Assembly: GCA_035290625.1 (NCBI GenBank)
Contig: DATDTY010000018.1
Location: 1 to 32,905 of the forward strand
From: Candidatus Nanoarchaeia archaeon
GTDB lineage: Archaea > Nanobdellota > Nanobdellia > Woesearchaeales > DATDTY01
Length of the DNA stretch: 32,905 bases
Reading direction: 5' to 3'
Position 1 is the stretch's first letter. Each line of letters begins with the position of its first letter. The notes below the pieces were generated by a model, which saw only the letters and a list, made by a program, of their open reading frames with translations, had not been told where the DNA came from and searched no databases. The position numbers and the translations under genes are program-made. Positions 22,198-30,157 of the stretch are shown piece by piece.

Positions 22198-22380
22198 CCC
22201 ATAAAACAGGCTCAGTAGAAAGTCGATATTGCCGCCATTTTTGCGAGGCTCGACCAGGAAAGAAATTCGGAAGCGGAGGGAGTTGCCCCCTTCGGGGAGG
22301 TGCCGCTCCTAAATGAAACTTGCAAGAGCCGAGCTGGCGGCAATCGCGGAGCGAGACTTTCTACAGAGCCCCATAAAACA
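22198..22380. repeat. Hairpin element D (161 bp) with exact 11-bp direct repeats
   Basis: The element spans 22209-22369. The ends GGCTCAGTAGAAAGTC (22209-22224) and the complement at 22354-22369 pair with one mismatch, and ATTGCCGCCA/TGGCGGCAAT (22228-22237/22335-22344) pair perfectly further in. The core is closed by AGCGG/CCGCT (22272-22276/22303-22307) and carries the same C-TTCG-G loop as element C. CCCATAAAACA flanks both sides (22198-22208 and 22370-22380). It lies between divergent promoters, 5-10 bp from the hel308 TATA box. Confidence 0.8.
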
Positions 22381-22384
22381 CCCG

Positions 22385-22396
22385 GGTTTTTAAAAG
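22385..22396 (+). promoter_or_regulatory. Promoter of the split hel308 gene
   Basis: TTTTTAAAAG (about 22387-22396) is a TATA-like element about 27 nt ahead of ATG 22418, the spacing seen at other leaderless genes here. It begins a few bases past the right flank of hairpin element D. Confidence 0.5.
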
Positions 22397-22417
22397 GGCT
22401 ATGCTTCTTTATGGCAC

Positions 22418-23938
22418 ATGAAGGATCCTATCCAGCACATTGTGGAAGATACGCTTCAGAAGGGCAAGCAAGCCCTGATATTTTTGTCAACGAAGCCAAG
22501 CGCAGAGAAGACTGCAGAGGATATCAGCAGGAGCCTTGGGAGCGAGAGCAAGGAGCTTGCTGAGCTTTCAGAGGAGATCCTGCACGATTTGGGAAAACCG
22601 ACTGAGCAATGCAGGAGGCTGGCATATTGTGTGAAGCGAGGCATTGCATACCACCATGCAGGGCTTACCCATGGCCAGAGGGAAAGGGTCGAGGATGGAT
22701 TCAGGAACGGTTTGATTAAGGTTATTTGCTCGACCCCGACTTTGGCGTACGGCATAGACATTCCGGCATTCCGCTCAATCATCAAGGGTGTGCAGAGATA
22801 TGGGGGAAAATACGGCATGCAGTGGATACCTGTCCTGGATTATATGCAGATGGCAGGAAGGGCAGGAAGGCCGAAGTATGACAAGGTTGGAGAGGCGCTG
22901 CTGATTGCAGGAACACAGGCCGAGGCTGAGAAGCTATTTGAGAGGTATCTCCAGGGCCAGGCAGAGCCGCTCTACTCGAAATTGGCAGTTGAGCCTGTGC
23001 TCAGGACATACCTCCTTTCCCTGATTTCAGCAGGATTTGCCGGAGACAAGCAAGGCATTCTTAGCTTTTTTGGGAAGACGTTCTGGGCGCATCAATACAG
23101 GGATATGGCCAGCCTCCAGAAGAAGATTGAGAAGATGCTCGGGCTGCTGGAGCGATGGGGGTTTATTGAGGCTGAGAGCGCAGAGTTTATGCCTGCATCG
23201 TCGCTTAAGAAGGCAGAGAATAGACGGTATGAGGCAACTGCTCTTGGAAAAAGGGTTGCTGAGCTGTACCTTGATCCGCAAACAGCTCACCACTTCCTCG
23301 AGTGCATGGGGGGAAAGGAAGCGACAGAGTTTGGGTTGGCGCAGGCAATTTCGTGGACACTTGAATTGCGGCCATTACTGAGGCACAGGCAGAAGGAATT
23401 TGATCTGCTGCAGGAGAAGCTTGGCGGGGTTCAGCTGCTTGTTTCAGAGCCAAACCTCTTTGATCCTGAGTATGATGAGTTCATTGATTCTGTGAAGACT
23501 GCAATGTTCTTCATGGACTGGATGGAAGAGAAGGATGATGACTATCTGCTTAATGAGCATCGTATCAGGCCTGGAGAGACGCGCGTAAAGCTTGCAACTG
23601 CAGACTGGCTTCTGTACGCATTTGAGGAATTTGCAAAGATTTTGAAGAAACGGGAGTTTCAGAAGAAGGCTGCTGAGGTGAGGATACGGCTCAAGTATGG
23701 AGTGAAATCAGAGCTTCTCCCTTTGCTCAGGCTTGAGGGGATTGGAAGGGTAAGGGCAAGAAAGCTGTTCAATTTCGGGATTAAAGATATTGGAGATGTG
23801 AAAAACGCAGGCCTTACCACCTTATCCCAGCTTCTTGGAAAAGAGACAGCACTTCGTGTCAAAAAGCAGGTTGGGCAGGAGATTGAGGCTGTTCCTGATG
23901 GGAAGAGGAAGGGCCAGGTCAGCCTTGGGAAGTTTTGA
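22418..23938 (+). CDS. hel308: Hel308-type helicase lacking the first RecA domain (split or truncated)
   Basis: 506 aa matching the C-terminal two thirds of Hel308/Hjm, the archaeal superfamily 2 helicase acting at stalled forks. RecA2 motifs are present: ALIFLSTKPSAEKTA (motif IV, 19-33), YHHAGLTHGQRERVEDGF (78-95), STPTLAYGIDIPA (motif V, 105-117) and QMAGRAGRP (motif VI, 144-152). A winged helix, the ratchet helices (SVKTAMFFMDWMEEKDDD) and a helix-hairpin-helix (RLEGIGRVRARKLFNFGIKD) follow. The ATP-binding Walker A and DEAH domain is absent and is not upstream, where genes lie on the other strand. An in-frame TAA lies just ahead of the start, and a TATA box sits at the right distance for a leaderless ATG. 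It therefore looks like an expressed half-gene. Confidence 0.85.
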   Translation: MKDPIQHIVEDTLQKGKQALIFLSTKPSAEKTAEDISRSLGSESKELAELSEEILHDLGKPTEQCRRLAYCVKRGIAYHHAGLTHGQRERVEDGFRNGLIKVICSTPTLAYGIDIPAFRSIIKGVQRYGGKYGMQWIPVLDYMQMAGRAGRPKYDKVGEALLIAGTQAEAEKLFERYLQGQAEPLYSKLAVEPVLRTYLLSLISAGFAGDKQGILSFFGKTFWAHQYRDMASLQKKIEKMLGLLERWGFIEAESAEFMPASSLKKAENRRYEATALGKRVAELYLDPQTAHHFLECMGGKEATEFGLAQAISWTLELRPLLRHRQKEFDLLQEKLGGVQLLVSEPNLFDPEYDEFIDSVKTAMFFMDWMEEKDDDYLLNEHRIRPGETRVKLATADWLLYAFEEFAKILKKREFQKKAAEVRIRLKYGVKSELLPLLRLEGIGRVRARKLFNFGIKDIGDVKNAGLTTLSQLLGKETALRVKKQVGQEIEAVPDGKRKGQVSLGKF

Positions 23939-24677
23939 CTGCGAACTCCCATCTTAGAAATTCTAACAGGATGATGGAGATTAAGAGAACTCCAATGACT
24001 GCAAATCCGTTTACATAATCGATAAAAAATATGCAAAAAACAAGGATGAAGAGGATTGCTGCGTATGCTCTGTAAGCTTTTTTGAAGAGTTCTGTTCCTC
24101 TTTTGATCAGGGTTTTCAGGTTTTTGAAGATTCCAAGGCTGAATGCCTGTGTGCAGGAGATCAATAAAAAGTAAAAGAAGAACATGGATAGTAAGGTGAA
24201 GACGATATTAAGAGCTGTTGGGCCTTTTCCTAAGATTGCTGCATTGGTGAAGGATAACTGCACGTATAATGCTCCGAAGAGGAGGAAGAGGATGGACCAG
24301 AATATGTTTAGAGCAAAGAATCTTCTCAGATAGGTTATGAGGGTTAGCTTCTTCTTTATCTTTTTAAGGGCTATCTTCCAGGCAATGCCCTGCAATGCTG
24401 AGTATGAGAGATATATTCCGAACACCATGAAGAAGAAATACCTTACAACATTATTGTAGGCCTGCTGAAAGAGCTCTTGATTGGCCTGCACTGCCTGGAG
24501 CTGCTCTAATGTTGGCTGGGCTGTTCCTACAAACTCTGTCAAGGTAACGAGCTCATCAATCATCTTTGGGTAGAACATGCCGATACTGAAAGCCGCTGCA
24601 ATGATGAAGAAGATGTCCAAGAGGAGGCAGATAAGGAAAAGATGCTTCGATGACTTGATGATACGGAAGGACTGCAT
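23919..24677 (-). CDS. Polytopic membrane protein of the surface operon
   Basis: 252 aa with five or six hydrophobic segments, including LFLICLLLDIFFIIAAAFSI, YFFFMVFGIYLSYSALQ, FWSILFLLFGALYVQL, VFTLLSMFFFYFLLIS and a C-terminal pair around ILFILVFCIFFIDYV. Basic loops (KKIKKKL) suggest cytoplasmic sides. The family is unrecognised. Its ATG lies 2 bp beyond the stop of the 1768-aa surface protein, so it is the third gene of that operon and may help export, anchor or assemble it. Its end overlaps the convergent hel308 gene by 20 bp. Confidence 0.7.
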   Translation of the reverse strand: MQSFRIIKSSKHLFLICLLLDIFFIIAAAFSIGMFYPKMIDELVTLTEFVGTAQPTLEQLQAVQANQELFQQAYNNVVRYFFFMVFGIYLSYSALQGIAWKIALKKIKKKLTLITYLRRFFALNIFWSILFLLFGALYVQLSFTNAAILGKGPTALNIVFTLLSMFFFYFLLISCTQAFSLGIFKNLKTLIKRGTELFKKAYRAYAAILFILVFCIFFIDYVNGFAVIGVLLISIILLEFLRWEFAVKTSQG

Positions 24678-24679
24678 GG

Positions 24680-27600
24680 TTACGTTGTTGCTGGAGCTGT
24701 GATCTGTATGCTCCTTGGTGTAGTAGTATCTCTTATATTTCCATCGCCGTCAGTGATTTTTAATTTTGTTTCATACGTGCTGCCATCAATAAGTCCGTCT
24801 GTGGTGATTGGTGCTTCATAGTCCACACTGTTGAGATAGGGCGCCCAGGTCTGCCTTAGGTTTCTCACATTATTTCCAAGGATGAATTCAACTTTGTAGA
24901 TTCCTGGATCATCATCGCGAATATTATTTGCTTTGAAGGTGAAGGTCTGGCCAAGAGGAATATTTACTGGGCCCTCATTTTGCTCCTCTCCATTGTATTC
25001 TATTGAATAAGTTATTCCTGTGTCTAAAGGTGGATCACGGTTGCATACAGTGCCTCTTCTGCAGTAAGGAGCTCCACTATTGCAGCAGTATTCGTTGTTT
25101 CCGCCGCCGCATCTTAAGCTGCCGCATCCGCACTCTGCTGTAAGCAAACTTCCTATAGCGCAGCCAAGCAAAGTCGCACCTTGAACCACCTGATAAGAAG
25201 CATCGAGCGGTCGATTATTAACTGCAATAGGAAACTCACGGGCCTGCTCTGCTCCGTTCCACCTGATGATTGAGGGGTCAAAGGTATGGCCAGGCTCCTC
25301 GCTTGCATAATGAAGGGAAATGCGGAGGGTGAGGGTTTTGTGGCTGCCTTCTGGCTGCGGTCGTCTTGGTTGGAGGGAAATTGTGAGGGGGATAGTATTT
25401 GCAGTATCAGTGAACGAGCCACGCAAGGTTATAGTTTGTGCTTGCCCATTCTCTGTAAATGTGCATTGGACTCCAGCAGCAAGGTCTTCAGTTGTTGCAG
25501 TTCTTGTTGTTTGAGTATTAAAACACGAATTCTCTGAATTTAATGTGTATTGACCGTCATTCTTTGTAATAGTAATTCTAAATCCAATAAACTGAGCCAG
25601 TGGGTTGCTGAATTCTACTGTTATTGGCTCATTTGCTGCTTGGATGCCTCTTTGCTGAATTGCCGTTGCTTGAGCCGAGGTTTCAAATGGATTCAAGTCT
25701 CGGTTTTGCAGGTTTGTAGGTGTGCTGACTATTTTGAACCCAGGGAACGGTCCTCCAGGAATGCCGCTTGCAAACGGAATTGTGCCGTCTGCTGTGAGCG
25801 GTATGATATTTTCTAGAATTTGCTCCTGACGGTTTTCCCTATTACCATAAAGGGTGTATTTCATGTACATGGTCTGCTGTGGGGTTTCTGAAGGCGAGTT
25901 CTTGACAATTGCGCCGTCAAGCTCGATTGTCTCTCCTAAAAAGAATCCAGGCTGGCCCTCGTCTTTCAGCCTTACGTTCTGGTCGAAATAGGCAACTCCG
26001 TATCTGCCGAAGTCAAATGCGCAGTGGTATTCCCATCCTTCAAAGCCGCAGTCTGCAGGCGGAGGGCCTCCGATGTTGGGAAGGTTGACCACAGCACATT
26101 CCTCATCCCTGACCTCCTGGTCCGAGTTTCCACCGCGGGGGTAAGAGATGAGGATCCTCGCCTTATCATAGCGGTAGGGCCTTTCTTCTTCCCTGAACTC
26201 TTCAACATTGATTGTCTCGCCCTGCCGCAGCCTTCCCGGGCCTGCCCTGACTTGGATTACCTGCTCTCCATCCCTAAAATGCAGGCAGTCGCAGTCGTTT
26301 CCGTTCGGATCAATATCTGAGTCACAGGTGTTTTCTCCTGAGCAGACAAGCTGGACCTTGTAGGTTGTTTCTGGCGCTCCTGCAACGATAAAGACTCCAA
26401 GATGGTAGAGGAATGATGCCCTGCCTTGCTGCGATGGGTCTTTTGTCAGGAATCTCCTTGTTCCTGTGATGTAGCAGGTTGTGGCAATCGGAACCTGGAC
26501 TTCCTGCTCTAATAATCCTTCAATGTTGTAATCCCAGTCTCCTGTAAATGCAAATCGGCAGGTTGCATGGACAAGCTTTCTCTCAAGGAAAAGGGAGCGA
26601 TAGATTCCGGTTGATCCATACCTTGAGCGTATCTTGTTTTGCGTCTGCGCTCCTGAATTTGAGATATAGCTCAGGAAGCCTGAGAACCCGCCGCGAACCT
26701 CTGACCTGGAGCCTCCAAATCCACGGCCTGCTTTCTCAATGATGCACTTTATTGCAAAGTAAATCAGATCGCAGATATAAATGGAGAGAACCTGCTTGCA
26801 GATTCCTGCAGATCCATCACCTGTAACTAAGATTGTGTTGAAGCAGTTCTTGACCATGAGCAAAATCTGCTTGTAGTGGTTGAGGTACTCGCTGATTGCT
26901 GTCAGGCAAATGCTCTGGAATGCAGAGATTAAGTCTGAGGTCGGATCAATGACATAGTCCTTTGCCTCAGCGCAGACCTGCTCATAGACTCCGAGAGGCA
27001 CCTTTCTCTGGAAAATTTGTGGCTGTTCCTCATATGGAATGAATTCCTCGGCATCTTCTCCAGCACCCCGTGGTCTTGTTGCGCAGAATGCACCTCCGCT
27101 GATATGTGTTCCCAAACTTTCCCTGACCCGCAATACTGGGCTTGCCTCTTTCTTCTTCACATAGTTTGCAATCGTATTTCCAATATCGCAGCGCTCAAGC
27201 TGGCTGTTTTCGTTGTCGCATCTAAATTCAGCATTATACTCTCCTTCCCAGGCTGCTTGGATAGAGCCGTCGCCTGACTGTGGATCAGCATCAATCACCC
27301 AGTAACTTGTATCCCTTTGGCCGACTGCGCTTGTTGCAATGACCAGCCTTTCATTGGTTTGGCCTGTGCAGACTCCTCGAATGAGCCTTGGAAATACCTG
27401 CAAGCCGCCGCATTTTGCATCCTCTTTTCCTGCAGGGGTCAAGCAGTAGCTCTCCTTGAACTCATTGAGACCAACAGCAACAGAATCATACTCTTTGATG
27501 TATTCGTATTCGCAGTATTGCTGATTGATGTTTGAGCCGACGTTATTTGGACCGCTGCCGGGGCGAGCCTCGATAAGGAAATTGTCAGGGTTCCAGTACT

Positions 27601-29986
27601 CCTGCCACTTTTCATCGCCTCTTTTGGAATCCCAGTCCACGTCAGTCACAGGTTGCTGGGAGCAATGAGAGGGAACTTCATTCGTGTTCTTTTTTGCATC
27701 TCTGACGTACTTCTGGACAGTCGGAGCAGCAGGGCACATGATCCTATCACAGATCCACTGCGTCTTTTCCCAGAATTTTGCTGTCTCTCCTCTTGCACGG
27801 AGGCAGTTTGCGCACGGATCATTGGGATCGTCTGGATGAGGGGTGCATGAAGGGATCCCTGCTGAAAGTGAGACGCCAACGCAGCTTGACCACTCTGTCG
27901 CTTTCTTGACCCACCATGCTGCCCATGAGCCTAAGCAGCCGATAAAGACCCATTTCTTGGCTGTATTCACTGGCCTGAGGACTGTGTCAATTATATCTAT
28001 CGCAGACTCAAGGACATTCACTGAGCCTTCTAGGAATGCTTTCGGAATCGCATCCGCAGGCAGCCTTCTGTCTATGGTAATCTCGACATCCCAGCATTGG
28101 CGCTGGAGGCCAGTGAGGTATTCTTGAGTGTTTCTGCCAGGAGTTCCTGAAAACCCTGAACTGCCTGCAACAGGATTAACAGGAGCATATGTGTCCCTGT
28201 AGGTATAAGGAATTTCAAGCATGAGCGGGATTTTCAAGCAGCCTGTTCCTGGAATCGTGCATTCATTCAGGCGGTGGTCTGAGATCTCGTTTTCAAGGCT
28301 GAGTGTTGTTTCATCTCCCTGCCTTCTGGGCTGCCTGATGTCAAGGAGGAAATAGGCTGCGCTTGTCCGTGTAGGGCTGTCAAGCGATGGAGGCCTGGAA
28401 AGCCTTACCCATTCTTCATCATAATTATCTGCGTCCTCCTGGGAGAGAGGCCTGTCGATAAGCCTTGGAGTCTGCAGGACTGCGTCCTGATCCTCGCCTG
28501 GACCTGCCCACTCAAACTCAGCGCTGAAGCCAACCTGGCTAAGCCCCTCTAAAACAAGCCTTGGGATAATCACATCAGGAGTGATGCTGGAAGTCGTGAT
28601 GATCCAGTCCCCTCCTGAGCCGCAGAGGCTATAGCGGATTTGCCCCCTGATCTGCTGGCTTTCCAACCCAACATCATCTACTGCTACAAGAGTTACTGCG
28701 TTTCTGAATTCTGATTGGGTAAGAATTCCCAGCCTGGAAGAATCCTGGGCTGTTCGTTCAGTATGGGCGATGTCTGGGTCTCTCCTGAGGGTTACTGGCA
28801 GAGCGAAATTTCCACTCTCATCAGTCTCGACTGAAAATACGTCTTCTGTGTTGATGAAGTCTGAGAGTGTCTGCTCTGGCTCTGTGAACAAGGGAGAAGG
28901 TAAGTCTGGCTGATTGACAAATGCCAGTACTGTTGCCTTCTTGCTGACTTTTCCTATTATCGTGATTTCCTGCGAGTAGCTTGGATCCAGTCTCTCCATG
29001 TTGCTTGTCTCTATTACTGGAGGATCCTGGTCTAATGCAGTCAGATTTTGGATTGTTACTGAGTTATTTGCCCTGTCTGTAATGATGATAGTGACTCGAT
29101 TGACGCCACGATTGAGCGTTAATGTCTGCTCAAAATCTCCAGTTGCTGTTATGGCAATAGGCTCTGGCCTGTTTTCGCAGGCAAGAGGTATTTCCTGCTC
29201 AGTTGTTTCTCTTGCCTCGCCGCTCAGCGTTACTGCTTCTAAAGGATCAGAGCGAGGACCCTCATTGCATTGCAAGACTGCTGCAACCTGGTAGGTGTAC
29301 GTTGTTCCTGCATTCAGGCTTGCCTCGATGAATTGCGGCGTTGTTGTTACGGCAATCCTGACGTTATTCCTGTAAACTACATAGGTGTAGCCTTCAACAG
29401 GAGCCCACGTGAGCTTTAGGGAGTTTGCTGCAACATCCTCGAGCTGCAGGTTCTCGGGCTTCGGGATGGTTACTGCTGCTCCTGATTCGAGAAGGAAGGT
29501 TATTGTTGATTCCTCATTGACTGTTCCAGTGAGCACAAGGCTTTCTTCTGCAGTGAGCCTTGGGATTGAAGAGAGCGTGTACTCGGGGTTTTGGGTGTCT
29601 ACATTCACCCTGAATTCTCTTGAACTTTGCTGGCCTGACGGATCAGTTGCTGTCAGGGTGATGAGGTTTTCCCCTTCTTCCAAAGTACGCAGCATGTATT
29701 CAAAGGAACCATCTGCTGTTGATTGAGGAGTTATTGAAGCAACAAGATGCCTGTCCTCGCCAGCCAGGATGTCTACTGTGCTGCCTGGCGTCGTTGTTCC
29801 ATGGATGAGGAGCTCTCTCCTGTTGTAGTTCTCCGGAAGAGTAACTTCAAGGGAAGCCGGAGACTGAAGGAGGGGGGTTGAGCCTTCCTTTACCTCGATT
29901 GCCTGCAGCGCAACAGCTGACTCAACAGGCAGCATAATGACTAAGAATATCATCAGGAATGCCAGGGACTGCAATGCTGTTTTCAT
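24680..29986 (-). CDS. Giant secreted Ig/FN3 surface protein with cysteine-rich regions
   Basis: 1768 aa. Signal peptide (MKTALQSLAFLMIFLVIMLP, cut near residue 26). A bacterial-Ig-like domain (about 57-133: STVDILAGED to NLITLTATDPSG), a fibronectin type III-like domain (about 176-240: SLKLTWAPVEGYTYVVYRNN) and further beta domains follow. From about 690 to 1250 the chain is cysteine-rich and contains hydrophobic stretches (VFIGCLGSWAAWW; QVLSIYICDLIYFAIKCII) that may be membrane-associated. A cysteine knot-like cluster (CGCGSLRCGGGNNEYCC, then CRRGTVC) lies near 1620-1650 and a final Ig-like domain ends the protein. No C-terminal anchor is obvious. It is the second gene of the minus-strand surface operon; structural or host-contact roles are inferred. 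Confidence 0.8.
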   Translation of the reverse strand: MKTALQSLAFLMIFLVIMLPVESAVALQAIEVKEGSTPLLQSPASLEVTLPENYNRRELLIHGTTTPGSTVDILAGEDRHLVASITPQSTADGSFEYMLRTLEEGENLITLTATDPSGQQSSREFRVNVDTQNPEYTLSSIPRLTAEESLVLTGTVNEESTITFLLESGAAVTIPKPENLQLEDVAANSLKLTWAPVEGYTYVVYRNNVRIAVTTTPQFIEASLNAGTTYTYQVAAVLQCNEGPRSDPLEAVTLSGEARETTEQEIPLACENRPEPIAITATGDFEQTLTLNRGVNRVTIIITDRANNSVTIQNLTALDQDPPVIETSNMERLDPSYSQEITIIGKVSKKATVLAFVNQPDLPSPLFTEPEQTLSDFINTEDVFSVETDESGNFALPVTLRRDPDIAHTERTAQDSSRLGILTQSEFRNAVTLVAVDDVGLESQQIRGQIRYSLCGSGGDWIITTSSITPDVIIPRLVLEGLSQVGFSAEFEWAGPGEDQDAVLQTPRLIDRPLSQEDADNYDEEWVRLSRPPSLDSPTRTSAAYFLLDIRQPRRQGDETTLSLENEISDHRLNECTIPGTGCLKIPLMLEIPYTYRDTYAPVNPVAGSSGFSGTPGRNTQEYLTGLQRQCWDVEITIDRRLPADAIPKAFLEGSVNVLESAIDIIDTVLRPVNTAKKWVFIGCLGSWAAWWVKKATEWSSCVGVSLSAGIPSCTPHPDDPNDPCANCLRARGETAKFWEKTQWICDRIMCPAAPTVQKYVRDAKKNTNEVPSHCSQQPVTDVDWDSKRGDEKWQEYWNPDNFLIEARPGSGPNNVGSNINQQYCEYEYIKEYDSVAVGLNEFKESYCLTPAGKEDAKCGGLQVFPRLIRGVCTGQTNERLVIATSAVGQRDTSYWVIDADPQSGDGSIQAAWEGEYNAEFRCDNENSQLERCDIGNTIANYVKKKEASPVLRVRESLGTHISGGAFCATRPRGAGEDAEEFIPYEEQPQIFQRKVPLGVYEQVCAEAKDYVIDPTSDLISAFQSICLTAISEYLNHYKQILLMVKNCFNTILVTGDGSAGICKQVLSIYICDLIYFAIKCIIEKAGRGFGGSRSEVRGGFSGFLSYISNSGAQTQNKIRSRYGSTGIYRSLFLERKLVHATCRFAFTGDWDYNIEGLLEQEVQVPIATTCYITGTRRFLTKDPSQQGRASFLYHLGVFIVAGAPETTYKVQLVCSGENTCDSDIDPNGNDCDCLHFRDGEQVIQVRAGPGRLRQGETINVEEFREEERPYRYDKARILISYPRGGNSDQEVRDEECAVVNLPNIGGPPPADCGFEGWEYHCAFDFGRYGVAYFDQNVRLKDEGQPGFFLGETIELDGAIVKNSPSETPQQTMYMKYTLYGNRENRQEQILENIIPLTADGTIPFASGIPGGPFPGFKIVSTPTNLQNRDLNPFETSAQATAIQQRGIQAANEPITVEFSNPLAQFIGFRITITKNDGQYTLNSENSCFNTQTTRTATTEDLAAGVQCTFTENGQAQTITLRGSFTDTANTIPLTISLQPRRPQPEGSHKTLTLRISLHYASEEPGHTFDPSIIRWNGAEQAREFPIAVNNRPLDASYQVVQGATLLGCAIGSLLTAECGCGSLRCGGGNNEYCCNSGAPYCRRGTVCNRDPPLDTGITYSIEYNGEEQNEGPVNIPLGQTFTFKANNIRDDDPGIYKVEFILGNNVRNLRQTWAPYLNSVDYEAPITTDGLIDGSTYETKLKITDGDGNIRDTTTPRSIQITAPATT

Positions 29987-30157
29987 GGAATTTTTTTATT
30001 GTTTAGGGTTATATTGATTCTCATTCATTGCGATTTTGATTGATTTTAATTTCTGCATCCAGTTAATTTTTTAATTGGTTTTTTCATTGATTTTGTTTTC
30101 ATTGAATTTTTCATTTTTAAATTTTCAATTGATTTCATTGGAATTTTGTTGACTGGT
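29987..30157 (-). other. AT-rich spacer between two surface genes
   Basis: 171 bp of very AT-rich sequence with repeated TCAATGAAA units on the minus strand. It contains a 30-codon Lys/Met-rich frame (30138-30046, beginning MKSIENLKMK) and a 10-codon frame ending just before the giant gene. Both are more likely by-products of the repeats than genes. No hairpin or clear promoter stands out. Confidence 0.4.
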
